Of a stretch of 64,000 bases of DNA, positions 56,292 through 64,000 are shown piece after piece. The translations under genes were made by a program, and so were the position numbers. The DNA is from Rhodospirillales bacterium (GTDB lineage: Bacteria; Pseudomonadota; Alphaproteobacteria; Micavibrionales; Micavibrionaceae): the NCBI GenBank assembly GCA_023898765.1, contig CP060238.1:1426001-1490000 (forward strand), written 5' to 3'. Position 1 is the first letter of the stretch; every line of letters begins with the position of its first letter. A model generated the notes under the pieces. The model ran no database searches. It saw only the letters and a list, made by a program, of their open reading frames with translations, and was not told the DNA's origin.

Positions 56292-57707
56292 TTAGTGGTC
56301 CAAAACCGCCTGAATACGTTTGCAGGTTTCTGCTTTACCCAAAATCTCCGCGGCCTCGAACAAAGGCGGGGATTTGTTTGTCCCGGTCAGGGCGGCGCGC
56401 AACGGCATCATGATTTTGCCCAGTTTTCCACCGCCGCCTTCCTCCGCCAGGGCGCGGCAGGCGGACTCAATGGATTCATGATCGAAAGCCTCCATGTCCT
56501 GAAAGCGCTCCAGAAGGCGGGGCAGCATGCTTTTCGCCTCCTCGTCGAGCAGTTTCCTGGCGGCCTCGTCATACTCGAAAGGCAGGGACCTGCAATAAAA
56601 AGCGCCGTCCTCGGCAATCTGGAGGAGGGTTTTGGCGCGTTCTTTGAGCGCGGGCATGCCTTTTTTCAGGCGTTCCAACCCTTCCGTATCCGGAAAAACG
56701 CGTTGATGTTCCTGCATAAAAGGCAAAGTCAGTTCCACCAGCCGTTCATCGCTGGCCTGATGAATGTAGTGGGCGTTCAGGCTTTCGAGTTTGGCAAAGT
56801 CAAATCTCGCGGCCGCCTTGCCGATCCCGTCAAAATCGAACCATTCGATCGCCTGCGCCATTGAAATGATTTCATCGTCGCCGTGCCCCCAGCCCAGCCG
56901 CAAAAGATAATTGCACAAGGCTTCGGGGAGATAGCCCATCAGGCGGTATTCCTCGATGGACTGCGCGCCGTGGCGTTTGGAGAATTTGGCGCCGTCCGGC
57001 CCGTGAATGAGCGGCAGATGCGCGTAAGTCGGGATATCCCAGCCCATGGCCTCGTAAATCACATTTTGCCGGAAGGTGTTGTTCAGGTGGTCGTCCCCGC
57101 GCATCACATGGGTTACGCCCATATCGTGATCGTCCACCACGACGGCCAGCATATAGGTTGGCGTGCCGTCGGAGCGCAGGATAATGAAATCGTCCAGCTG
57201 GTCGTTTTTGACTGTGACCTTGCCTTGCACTTTGTCTTCTATCGTGCTTTCGCCCTCCAGGGGCGCCTTGATGCGGATCACCGGTTCGACGCCCTCCGGC
57301 GGCGCGGCGTTTGTTGCGCCGGCTTCTTCCCGCCATCTGCGGTCATACCAGCTTGGTTTTCCTTCGGCGCGGGCCTTTTCGCGCATTTCCTCCAGTTCTT
57401 CCGGGGAGCAGTAGCATTTATAAGCTTTGCCGGCGGCCAGAAGCTCACGGGCGATTTCGGCATGTCTATGGCGGTTTTCATATTGGGATTCGGCGATATT
57501 ATCCTGTTTCAACCCCATCCATTCCAGCGCGTCATAAATGACCTGGACGGCTTCTTCGGAATGGCGCTTGCGGTCCGTATCCTCGATCCGCAGCAGGAAT
57601 TTTCCGCCCTTGGCTTTGGCATAAAGATAGTTAAACAGCGCGGTGCGCGCGTTCCCGATATGCATAAAGCCTGTGGGGGAGGGTGGAAATCGTGTAACAA
57701 CGCTCAT
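56292..57707 (-). CDS. gltX: Glutamyl-tRNA synthetase GltX
   Basis: GltX charges tRNA(Glu) and, in organisms with GatCAB, often also tRNA(Gln). The 471-residue protein has the class I HIGH-type motif in PPSPTGFMHIGNARTALFN near residue 9, the EDTD motif LLRIEDTDRKRHSEEA near 42 and the KMSKS-type KFSKRHGAQSIEEYR near 240. No YadB-type short form is implied. The ATG at 57707 gives the standard start MSVVTRFPPSPTG. It is divergent from comEC with 49 bases between starts. Confidence 0.97.
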   Translation of the reverse strand: MSVVTRFPPSPTGFMHIGNARTALFNYLYAKAKGGKFLLRIEDTDRKRHSEEAVQVIYDALEWMGLKQDNIAESQYENRHRHAEIARELLAAGKAYKCYCSPEELEEMREKARAEGKPSWYDRRWREEAGATNAAPPEGVEPVIRIKAPLEGESTIEDKVQGKVTVKNDQLDDFIILRSDGTPTYMLAVVVDDHDMGVTHVMRGDDHLNNTFRQNVIYEAMGWDIPTYAHLPLIHGPDGAKFSKRHGAQSIEEYRLMGYLPEALCNYLLRLGWGHGDDEIISMAQAIEWFDFDGIGKAAARFDFAKLESLNAHYIHQASDERLVELTLPFMQEHQRVFPDTEGLERLKKGMPALKERAKTLLQIAEDGAFYCRSLPFEYDEAARKLLDEEAKSMLPRLLERFQDMEAFDHESIESACRALAEEGGGGKLGKIMMPLRAALTGTNKSPPLFEAAEILGKAETCKRIQAVLDH

Positions 57708-57756
57708 ATTTATTTCTTTCGTGACTTTGTACGTGCCTAGGTTAGAAAATATTTCA

Positions 57757-59826
57757 ATGGTTATAAAGCATTTCACAAGGCAAAGAGAACGTTTATTTCT
57801 TTGGGCGCCGGTCTTTCTGGGGCTGGGGATTGTGATCTATTTTGCCCTGCGGTTTGAACCGCCGCTCTATGTCGGCGGGGCGGGCGCGGGCGCCAGCCTT
57901 GTCCTGATCGCCCTGTTGCGGGCGGAAAAAGCGGCATTGTTCTCCTGTCTGGGAATCTTCCTGATTTTTGTAGGCATCGGCGCGGCGCAAATCAGCGCGG
58001 TGCGCCATTACACCCCCTTGCTGGACAAGCCTCTCGGGCCGGTTCAGGTCGAGGGGATCGTTTACAGCGCAGAGCCGAAAGAAACGGGAAAAGGCAGCCG
58101 GGTTGTGCTGTCTGATCTTACGATCGAAAAGCTTGCCCCTGCGCAAACGCCGCGCAAAATCCGCGTTCTGGTGCGGGCGGACCGGGACATAAAGGCGGGC
58201 GACCGTATCCGGTTTCTTGGCAAATTGAATCCGCCTGCCGGTCCCGTAGCGCCCGGCGCTTTCGATTTTCAGCGCTACGCCTATTTTCAGGAGATCGGCG
58301 CGGTGGGCTTTGCCTATAACGCGCCGGAGATTCTGGCGCGGAAGACACCTTTTCCCGCCTTTGCCCCCGCCTTGACTTTTGAAACACTTCGGGCGCGCAT
58401 TTCCGAAAAAGTTGAAACGCATGCGTCCGCCCCTTACGCGGCGGTTATGATAACACTTCTCACAGGGCAGCGCGGCGCGGTGCGGGAAGAGGACAAGGAG
58501 GCCATGCGGGATTCGGGCCTCGCGCATTTGCTGGCGATTTCCGGCCTGCATGTCGGGATGGCGGCGGGCGCCGTGTTTTTCTTTGTCCGGCTGCTTCTGG
58601 CGTTTTTTCCGTTTATCGCCCTTCATTGCCCCATCAAGAAAATAGCGGCTGCGGCAGCCCTTTTGGCCGCCGTGTTTTATACATTTATGGTGGGGGCGGG
58701 CATTCCGGCGCAGCGGGCTTTGATGATGACGGGGCTTGTTTTACTGGCGGTCCTTTTTGACCGCTCTCCCTTTTCCATGCGCCTTGTGGCCCTGGCGGCG
58801 TTTGCCGTTTTGCTTTTTTCCCCGCAAAGCCTGGTGGGGGTAAGTTTCCAGATGTCCTTTGCGGCCGTAGCCTCCTTGATTTTCTTTTATCAGTGGATCC
58901 GCCCTTTTTGGTCGCAGCTTTACCGCCGGGCCGGATTTCTGCGCCGCATCGGGCTTTATTTTTGCGGTGTTTTGATGACAACGGTGATTGCGGGTTTTGC
59001 CACCGGGCTTTTCGCGCTTTACCATTTCCAGAATTTTGCGCTCTACGGCGTTTTGTCCAACATGATCGCCGTACCCCTTATGGGCGTGTTTGTCATGCCC
59101 TTTGCCGTGCTGTCTTATCCTCTCATGCTGGTCGGGCTGGAAGGGCCGGCCCTGAATGTCATGGAATGGGGCGTGAGCTGGATTTTGGCGACAGCAGGCT
59201 GGACGGCCTCTCTCGACGGGGCAGTATGGAAAGTGCCTGTCTGGTCGCCCGTTTCTTTCGGGCTTTTTGTCTTTGGCGGTTTGTTTTTCATGCTTTGGGA
59301 GGGGCGGGGAAAAATAATCGCTCTTCTTCCGGTCATTGCCGGGCTTGTTCTCCTGCCGTTTTATGCGCAGCCTGATATCCTGGTTTCGGCCAAAGGCGGG
59401 CTGGTCGGCGTGCGGGGGCAAAATGGAAAGCTTTACCTTTCTTCCCGGCGCGCCGAGCGCTATACCGGGGAAAACTGGATGCGCCGCAACGGCCGGCGCG
59501 ATGAAATCCCCGAGGTCTGGCCGGAAGAGGGCGGCGCGGAAGGCTTTCCCTTAACCTGCGGGGAGCAGGGGTGCCGGGGCGTCCTCCGCGGCCGGCGCGT
59601 TTCTTTTCCCAAAACGGCTCTGGCGCAGAAGGAAGATTGCGGCTGGGCCGATATCCTCATCTCGCCCTTTCCCGTGCGGGATAAAGAGTGCGGGGCCGAA
59701 ATCGTTATCGACCGCTTCGATGTCGCGAAAAACGGCGCTTACGCCCTCTGGCTGGCCGGAAAATCCGTTAAAATCCGCTCCGTGCGCGATGTGCGCGGGC
59801 AGCGCCCCTGGACGGGAGGTTCTTAG
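57757..59826 (+). CDS. comEC: ComEC/Rec2 family DNA-uptake membrane channel
   Basis: ComEC forms the inner-membrane channel for DNA uptake in natural transformation. The 689-residue protein has about ten membrane helices, an N-terminal DUF4131-like OB region (GPVQVEGIVYSAEPKETGKG), the competence domain with LAHLLAISGLHVGMAAGAVF near residue 252 and YTFMVGAGIPAQRALMMTGL near 308. The C-terminal part after about residue 520 is soluble, but I do not see the HxHxDH motif of a full metallo-beta-lactamase domain, as is usual in alphaproteobacteria. Other uptake genes are not in the window. Confidence 0.93.
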   Translation: MVIKHFTRQRERLFLWAPVFLGLGIVIYFALRFEPPLYVGGAGAGASLVLIALLRAEKAALFSCLGIFLIFVGIGAAQISAVRHYTPLLDKPLGPVQVEGIVYSAEPKETGKGSRVVLSDLTIEKLAPAQTPRKIRVLVRADRDIKAGDRIRFLGKLNPPAGPVAPGAFDFQRYAYFQEIGAVGFAYNAPEILARKTPFPAFAPALTFETLRARISEKVETHASAPYAAVMITLLTGQRGAVREEDKEAMRDSGLAHLLAISGLHVGMAAGAVFFFVRLLLAFFPFIALHCPIKKIAAAAALLAAVFYTFMVGAGIPAQRALMMTGLVLLAVLFDRSPFSMRLVALAAFAVLLFSPQSLVGVSFQMSFAAVASLIFFYQWIRPFWSQLYRRAGFLRRIGLYFCGVLMTTVIAGFATGLFALYHFQNFALYGVLSNMIAVPLMGVFVMPFAVLSYPLMLVGLEGPALNVMEWGVSWILATAGWTASLDGAVWKVPVWSPVSFGLFVFGGLFFMLWEGRGKIIALLPVIAGLVLLPFYAQPDILVSAKGGLVGVRGQNGKLYLSSRRAERYTGENWMRRNGRRDEIPEVWPEEGGAEGFPLTCGEQGCRGVLRGRRVSFPKTALAQKEDCGWADILISPFPVRDKECGAEIVIDRFDVAKNGAYALWLAGKSVKIRSVRDVRGQRPWTGGS

Positions 59827-59839
59827 TCAATTTTAAATA

Positions 59840-60235
59840 CTAAGCGGGGTGCGCAGGTACAATGGGGCCGCTTTGCATCATGAGTTCTCTACCTAAATTA
59901 TGTGTTCGAAGCCCCTCTGTAAGCCTGTCTTCAAATTTTAGAGCGGCGGCTTCTGTTTCAAAGCTTGCCATGAGCGCTATAGTTTGGGGAACGGCAGAAT
60001 CGTTCCAGTCACTCTGAAGCATGGGCGTTTCAATAAGGGGTTGGAGGTTTCCTGATCGCCGGACAATATCACCTATGATGCAAACATGCGCTGTTGGTTC
60101 TTTTGTAGCACATTCTGTTCTGGCGACGAGTCTACCAAATATACTTTGCACACTTAGGTTAAAAATGCCTCCGTCCGAGAAAGATTCTGTGCCGGGCCTA
60201 GTTGTTAAAAGAACTCCGAATTTTTGATTGGACAT
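59840..60235 (-). CDS. Hypothetical protein, 131 residues
   Basis: No family recognised. The soluble 131-residue protein starts MSNQKFGVLLTTRPGTESFS and includes ARTECATKEPTAHVCIIGD, PQTIALMASFETEAAALKFE and a C-terminal MMQSGPIVPAHPA. There is no signal peptide. It has its own promoter-like sequence and lies between the convergent comEC and the upstream lexA on the same strand. Its base composition is somewhat more AT-rich than its neighbours. Confidence 0.55.
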   Translation of the reverse strand: MSNQKFGVLLTTRPGTESFSDGGIFNLSVQSIFGRLVARTECATKEPTAHVCIIGDIVRRSGNLQPLIETPMLQSDWNDSAVPQTIALMASFETEAAALKFEDRLTEGLRTHNLGRELMMQSGPIVPAHPA

Positions 60236-60272
60236 AGCAACACCCTTATTCTTATATAAAATAAAAAACGGG

Positions 60273-60301
60273 AAGCTAGAGCGCTTTATTCTTTATGTCA
60301 A
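60273..60301 (-). promoter_or_regulatory. Candidate promoter for the 59840-60235 gene
   Basis: On the minus strand, TTGACA (60301-60296) is followed after 17 bases by TAGCTT (60278-60273). The -35 hexamer is perfect, the -10 poor. It lies in the 91 bases after the lexA stop, about 38 bases before the ATG at 60235. Confidence 0.4.
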
Positions 60302-60326
60302 TGTTTTTTAAACGGCGTTGTGGGCC

Positions 60327-60980
60327 TTAGTGATAGCGCCGCATCAGGCTGACGAGGCGGCCCTGAATGCGCACCTGATCCGGTTCCAGAATGCGGGGCG
60401 CGTAGGCGTCGTTCTCGGCGATCAGGACAATTTTCCCCTTTTCCCGTTTCAGGCGCTTGAGAGTGACATCTTCGCCCTCGACCAGCGCCACGACAATCGC
60501 GCCGTCTTCGGCGGTGTCGCAGCGTTTGATGATAACCGTATCCCCGTCTTCGATGCCGATTCCGGTCATGGAGTCCCCGTCCACTTCCAGCGCGTAATGC
60601 TCGCCGCGCCCCAGCATGGAAGGCGGAAGCTCGATATGGTTGCCTTCATGGGCGATGGCTTCGATCGGGACCCCCGCCGCGATACGGCCGTAGAGCGGAA
60701 TGGACTGCATTTGATGCCCGATGGAAGCCGCCATTTTCTGCACGGCTTTGGCCTTTTGGGCCGCCTCTTCCGGCAGGCGTTTAATTTCCAGTGCCCGGGC
60801 GCGGTGGGGCAGGCGTTCCAGATAGCCGCGTTCCACCAGCGCCGTAATCAGGCGGTGAATGCCGGATTTCGATTTCAGGCCCAGCGCTTCGCGCATTTCG
60901 TCGAAGGATGGCGCGATATCGCCTTCCGCCATGCGCGAATGGATAAAAAGAAGCAAATCCTTTTGCTTTTTGGTCAGCAT
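60327..60980 (-). CDS. lexA: SOS repressor LexA
   Basis: LexA represses DNA-damage genes until RecA triggers its self-cleavage. The 217-residue protein has an N-terminal winged-helix domain ([40 protein letters not shown]), the Ala-Gly cleavage site in [13 protein letters not shown] near residue 85, the catalytic Ser in [15 protein letters not shown] near 135 and the Lys in [15 protein letters not shown] near 175. Its promoter overlaps a LexA box, so it is autorepressed. It lies downstream of trpG-trpD-trpC on the same strand. Confidence 0.97.
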   Translation of the reverse strand: MLTKKQKDLLLFIHSRMAEGDIAPSFDEMREALGLKSKSGIHRLITALVERGYLERLPHRARALEIKRLPEEAAQKAKAVQKMAASIGHQMQSIPLYGRIAAGVPIEAIAHEGNHIELPPSMLGRGEHYALEVDGDSMTGIGIEDGDTVIIKRCDTAEDGAIVVALVEGEDVTLKRLKREKGKIVLIAENDAYAPRILEPDQVRIQGRLVSLMRRYH

Positions 60981-61036
60981 GTTTCCCCCTGATTAGGACT
61001 TTTCCAAAACTTTGCAGATTCGAAACGTTCTCTTAT

Positions 61037-61065
61037 GTTCTACCTTCGTTCTTGGTCTGTGTCAA
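61037..61065 (-). promoter_or_regulatory. lexA promoter with overlapping LexA box
   Basis: On the minus strand, TTGACA (61065-61060) and TAGAAC (61042-61037) are 17 bases apart. On the plus strand, GTTC at 61037 and GTTC at 61048 are 7 bases apart (GTTC-N7-GTTC, the alphaproteobacterial LexA box), covering the -10 element; a third GTTC at 61027 lies 6 bases further. The -35 element overlaps the end of trpC. Confidence 0.8.
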
Positions 61066-61844
61066 TTCTTTTGCAGCAGGTTTTTAACGGCCGTTTCGAT
61101 ATCGTCCTGGCGCATCAGGCTTTCCCCGACCAGAAAGGCGCTGTAACCGGCTTTTTGGAACACCGTCATATCTTCGTGCGTGGCGATTCCGCTTTCCGCG
61201 ACTTTCAGGACGGACTCCGGGATGCGCGCCGCGAGATCGAGGCCGGTCTGGCGGTCCACCTCCAGCGTTTTCAGGTTGCGGTTATTGACGCCGATCATTT
61301 CCGGGCCAAGAGCCAGCGCGCGTTCCAGCTCTTGCGCGTCATGGACCTCGATCAGCGCGTCCAGCCCGTAATGTCTGGAAGCGTCGTAAAGCTCTCTGGC
61401 CTGCGCGTCCGAAAGGGCGGCCATAATCAGCAGGGCGCAGTCGGCGCCAAGCGCCCGCGATTCTGCAATCTGGTAGGGCTCCAGCATAAAATCCTTGCGC
61501 AGGATCGGCAGGCTCACGACCTTGCGGATGGCGCTCAGATACTCGTCTTTTCCCTGGAAATAGGGCTCGTCGGTCAAAACGGACAGGCAGGCGGCCCCCG
61601 CTTTTTCGTAGAGTCTGGCAATCGCCACAGGGTCGAAATTTTCGCGGATGACGCCCCGGCTCGGGGAAGCCTTTTTTACTTCGGCGATCAGGGCCGGCGA
61701 CGAATCTCTTAATTTGCTTATAAATCCGGGGATTAAAGATAAATCCTCAATTCTTTCTTCAAGAACGGACAGGGGCGTTGTGGCCCGCTTGCGCTGAATA
61801 TGCGTCTTCTTGTCGGCGCAAATCTGGGCTAGAATATCGCTCAT
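61062..61844 (-). CDS. trpC: Indole-3-glycerol phosphate synthase TrpC
   Basis: TrpC closes the indole ring in tryptophan synthesis. The 260-residue TIM-barrel protein has the start region KKTHIQRKRATTPLSVLEER, ALIAEVKKASPSRGVIRENF near residue 50, RKDFMLEPYQIAESRALGAD near 117, IGVNNRNLKTLEVDRQTGLD near 180 and FLVGESLMRQDD near 238. It is a single-function enzyme, without a fused TrpF. It overlaps trpD by 4 bases. Confidence 0.98.
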   Translation of the reverse strand: MSDILAQICADKKTHIQRKRATTPLSVLEERIEDLSLIPGFISKLRDSSPALIAEVKKASPSRGVIRENFDPVAIARLYEKAGAACLSVLTDEPYFQGKDEYLSAIRKVVSLPILRKDFMLEPYQIAESRALGADCALLIMAALSDAQARELYDASRHYGLDALIEVHDAQELERALALGPEMIGVNNRNLKTLEVDRQTGLDLAARIPESVLKVAESGIATHEDMTVFQKAGYSAFLVGESLMRQDDIETAVKNLLQKN

Positions 61845-62863
61845 CTATTACCTTCACTTGAAAGTACAATATATTGATTTAAAATGGATAATGCCTTTTT
61901 TGTATCAAGCGCATTTGCCGCTGTCCGCACGCCGTCTTTTAAGTCATTGACCGTTCCGTGGATAGTCAAAACCGCCGCAACATTGGCCAGAACGATGTCA
62001 CGGTAGGCGCTTTTTTCACCTTTCAGAAGCGCTTTTAGCGCCCTGGCGTTTTCCTGCGCATCGCCGCCTTTTAATGCTTCAGGCACGGCCACCGGCAATC
62101 CGAAATCTTCGGGCCGGAGGGTTTTTTCAGTGATCTTCCCTCCCTCCAGAACGGCGATTTTGGTGGGGCCGGTCGTTGTAATTTCGTCCAGCCCGTCTGT
62201 GCCGTGCACCACCCATGCCCGCTTTGTTCCCAGATTTTTCAGGGTTTCGGCGAGGGGGAGGAGCCATTTTTCGTCAAAAACGCCGATCAGCTGGTATTGC
62301 GTGCCGGCCGGGTTGGCGAGGGGGCCAAGCAGATTGAAAATCGTGCGAAACCCCAGTTCCTTGCGCACCTTCGCGACATGCTTCATCGCCTCATGATGTT
62401 GCGGGGCCATCAGGAAGCAAAAACCGATGTCCTCCAGCGCTCTTTCAAGCCTGTCCTTCTCCACATCCAGATGGACGCCGAGCGCTTCGAGCACGTCCGC
62501 CGCGCCGGATTTGGAACTGGCGGCGCGGTTTCCATGCTTGGCGACCGGCACGCCGCACGCGGCGGAGACAATCGCCACCGCCGTGGAAATATTGTAGGTG
62601 CCGGCGGAATCCCCGCCCGTGCCGCAGCAATCCAGCGCATCCTCCGGCGCCTTGATAGATAAAGCTTTTTGGCGCAGGACCTTGGCCGCGCCGGTGATTT
62701 CGCCCGCCGTTTCCCCGCGCCGCGCCAGCGCGGTGAGGAAATCGGCCATTTGACCTTCCGATGCGCCGCCTGCCATCATCACATGCATGGCCGCTTCCAT
62801 TTCTTCTTCTGTTAAAACAGCGCCGTCTTTGACTTTTTGAAGGAAAGACTCGAAGGATGTCAT
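61841..62863 (-). CDS. trpD: Anthranilate phosphoribosyltransferase TrpD
   Basis: TrpD joins anthranilate to PRPP in tryptophan synthesis. The 340-residue protein has the PRPP motif [20 protein letters not shown] near residue 78, [20 protein letters not shown] near 108 and [20 protein letters not shown] near 175. It is linked by 4-base overlaps to trpG upstream and trpC downstream. Length is normal. Confidence 0.98.
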   Translation of the reverse strand: MTSFESFLQKVKDGAVLTEEEMEAAMHVMMAGGASEGQMADFLTALARRGETAGEITGAAKVLRQKALSIKAPEDALDCCGTGGDSAGTYNISTAVAIVSAACGVPVAKHGNRAASSKSGAADVLEALGVHLDVEKDRLERALEDIGFCFLMAPQHHEAMKHVAKVRKELGFRTIFNLLGPLANPAGTQYQLIGVFDEKWLLPLAETLKNLGTKRAWVVHGTDGLDEITTTGPTKIAVLEGGKITEKTLRPEDFGLPVAVPEALKGGDAQENARALKALLKGEKSAYRDIVLANVAAVLTIHGTVNDLKDGVRTAANALDTKKALSILNQYIVLSSEGNR

Positions 62864-63438
62864 CGCGCCGCAACTCCTTCCAGAAAATTTTTCAAAAGGG
62901 TATGGCCGTGCTGCGTGGCGATGCTTTCGGGGTGGAACTGGACGCTGTGAAGGGGGGCGGTTTTATGCGCCAGCCCCATAATCAGCCCGTCCTGGGTCCA
63001 TGCGGTAATTTCAAGGCAATCCGGCAGGCTGCCTCGCTCCACGATCAGGGAATGGTAGCGCGTCGCCGGAAAAGGAGACGGCAGCCCTTTAAAAACGCTT
63101 TTTTGCTCGTGAAAAATATCCGAAACCTTGCCATGCATGGGGGAGGGAGCGCGCACGACCTTCCCGCCAAAGGCCTGCCCGATGGTCTGAAGCCCCAGGC
63201 AAACGCCAAACAGGGGAACCTGCCTTTCCGCCGCCTGCCGGGTGAGGTCCAGGCAAATCCCCGCATGGTCCGGGTCGCTCGGTCCGGGAGAGATTAAAAT
63301 GCCTTCCGGCTTTGCGCTAAACACCTCTTCTACGGAAATCCTGTCGTTTCGATAGACCTGCACCTGCGCCCCCAGATCGCCGAGATACTGGACGAGGTTG
63401 TAGGTAAAACTGTCATAATTGTCGATGAGTGTAATCAT
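62860..63438 (-). CDS. trpG: Anthranilate synthase glutaminase subunit TrpG
   Basis: TrpG releases ammonia for anthranilate synthase and may also serve 4-amino-4-deoxychorismate synthase. The 192-residue class I amidotransferase has [20 protein letters not shown] near residue 3, the nucleophile Cys in [17 protein letters not shown] near 79 and the His-Glu pair in [14 protein letters not shown] near 169. A Leu replaces the usual His after GVCLG. The trpE partner is not next to it, the upstream neighbour being a divergent deacetylase, so trpE must lie elsewhere. Confidence 0.96.
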   Translation of the reverse strand: MITLIDNYDSFTYNLVQYLGDLGAQVQVYRNDRISVEEVFSAKPEGILISPGPSDPDHAGICLDLTRQAAERQVPLFGVCLGLQTIGQAFGGKVVRAPSPMHGKVSDIFHEQKSVFKGLPSPFPATRYHSLIVERGSLPDCLEITAWTQDGLIMGLAHKTAPLHSVQFHPESIATQHGHTLLKNFLEGVAAR

Positions 63439-63469
63439 AGCTGGACAGTTATAGGGGGCTTGTTAAGCT

Positions 63470-64000
63470 ATGACAATGCGCAAGTCGTTTTCCAAAGAAA
63501 CATGGGTCTTTATCCTGATTGCCGTGTTCTTCATGCTGCTGGCAGATCATTTCATCTTTGGCGGCAAACGCACTTACATTGAAACCCTCAAAACAGAGAC
63601 TCTTCCAACGCCGGAACCTGAACATGCGGAAAAGGCGGCGGAATCCGTTTCGCCCGCGCCCATCTTAATTCGGCCGGAGGAAGGCGAAGAGTACCTTGAG
63701 GAAATCATTCCTTCCGTTGAAATGCCGCCGCCTCCCGAAGCCGAACCTGAGCCTGAACCTGAGACGGTGACAGGGAAAGCGCCGCCGCCCCCTTTGGAAG
63801 GAAAGGCGCGCATTGCCGTCATTATCGACGATATCGGAATGGATATAAAGCGCAGCCGCGCGGCCCTCTCTTTGCCGGCGGCCGTGACGCTGGCGCTTCT
63901 TCCTTATGCGGAATCGGCGCCGAAACTGGCACGTCAGGCGCAGGAGAAAGGGCATGAGCTGATGATTCACGTGCCTATGGAGCCGATGAACCGGAAGCTG
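63470..64000 (+). CDS. Divergent polysaccharide deacetylase family protein, partial
   Basis: The first 177 codons are visible; the gene continues beyond the window. It begins MTMRKSFSKETWVF (or at the second ATG, 63476), has one membrane anchor (VFILIAVFFMLLADHFIF), then a Pro/Glu-rich linker, then the catalytic core ARIAVIIDDIGMDIKRSRAA near residue 120 and KGHELMIHVPMEPMNRKL near 160, typical of the divergent polysaccharide deacetylase family (NodB-like fold). It is probably an envelope protein facing the periplasm. It is divergent from trpG with 31 bases between starts. Confidence 0.88.
   Translation, partial: MTMRKSFSKETWVFILIAVFFMLLADHFIFGGKRTYIETLKTETLPTPEPEHAEKAAESVSPAPILIRPEEGEEYLEEIIPSVEMPPPPEAEPEPEPETVTGKAPPPPLEGKARIAVIIDDIGMDIKRSRAALSLPAAVTLALLPYAESAPKLARQAQEKGHELMIHVPMEPMNRKL

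Noticed and set aside
63665..63970. Frame opposite the polysaccharide deacetylase start
   Set aside because: Antisense to the Pro/Glu linker of the real gene and compositionally biased.

Overview
The window is chromosomal DNA of an alphaproteobacterium. The evidence is gene order: nuoN-birA-coaX-rnj, then proS-lolC-lolD-dnaE, then rpsB-tsf-pyrH-frr-uppS-cdsA-dxr-rseP-bamA-skp-lpxD-fabZ-lpxA-lpxI-lpxB, followed by gltA, gltX, comEC, lexA and trpCDG. A second clue is a GTTC-N7-GTTC LexA box over the lexA promoter. The species cannot be named from the sequence. No rRNA, CRISPR array, prophage or transposase gene was seen.

Layout: 1-2742 (minus) carries proB (cut by the window edge), obgE, rpmA and rplU, driven by a clear sigma-70 promoter. 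2858-6624 holds a small unknown gene, tRNA-Ser(GCU), and a minus-strand row of terD-like, 2-TM, DUF4177 and YgjP-like genes, then an unknown gene and ruvX. 6678-10968 is gatC-gatA-gatB, interrupted by a GxxExxY gene and by a secreted cysteine protein. 11161-15279 has a MraZ-like gene facing purQ-purL. 15388-27519 is a partial complex I operon (nuoG-H-I-J-K-L-M-N, no A-F here) interrupted three times: by a MazG-fold gene, by a pagL block, and by an MNT-HEPN toxin-antitoxin pair. 27521-38806 holds birA, coaX, rnj, a secreted protein, an EamA-like protein, a eukaryotic/archaeal-type proS, lolC, lolD and dnaE. 39458-54742 is the translation and envelope cluster from rpsB to lpxB, with a GNAT gene set between frr and uppS. 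54861-63438 holds gltA, gltX, comEC, an unknown gene, lexA and trpC-D-G. The right edge starts a divergent polysaccharide deacetylase.

The core genes cover ribosome assembly and tRNA charging (obgE, rpmA, rplU, gatCAB, proS, gltX, rpsB, tsf, frr), respiration (nuo, gltA), isoprenoid and phospholipid synthesis (uppS, cdsA, dxr), outer-membrane and lipid A assembly (bamA, skp, lpxD/A/I/B, fabZ, lolCD, pagL), and DNA repair and replication (ruvX, lexA, dnaE).

The most interesting layer lies between these genes. Three families of dispersed repeats sit in gaps of housekeeping operons. Families A and B are palindromic elements of roughly 75-100 bp with CGTCA...TGACG ends; one copy of A is translated in frame. 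Family C consists of imperfect inverted arms built on (C)ACGAAG or ACTAAGA units. C arms flank single cargo genes (GxxExxY between gatC and gatA, GNAT between frr and uppS) and one geneless copy upstream of rpsB. They look like small gene cassettes that enter essential operons without breaking them. That is my best candidate for an under-described system here, but it is inferred from this one sequence.
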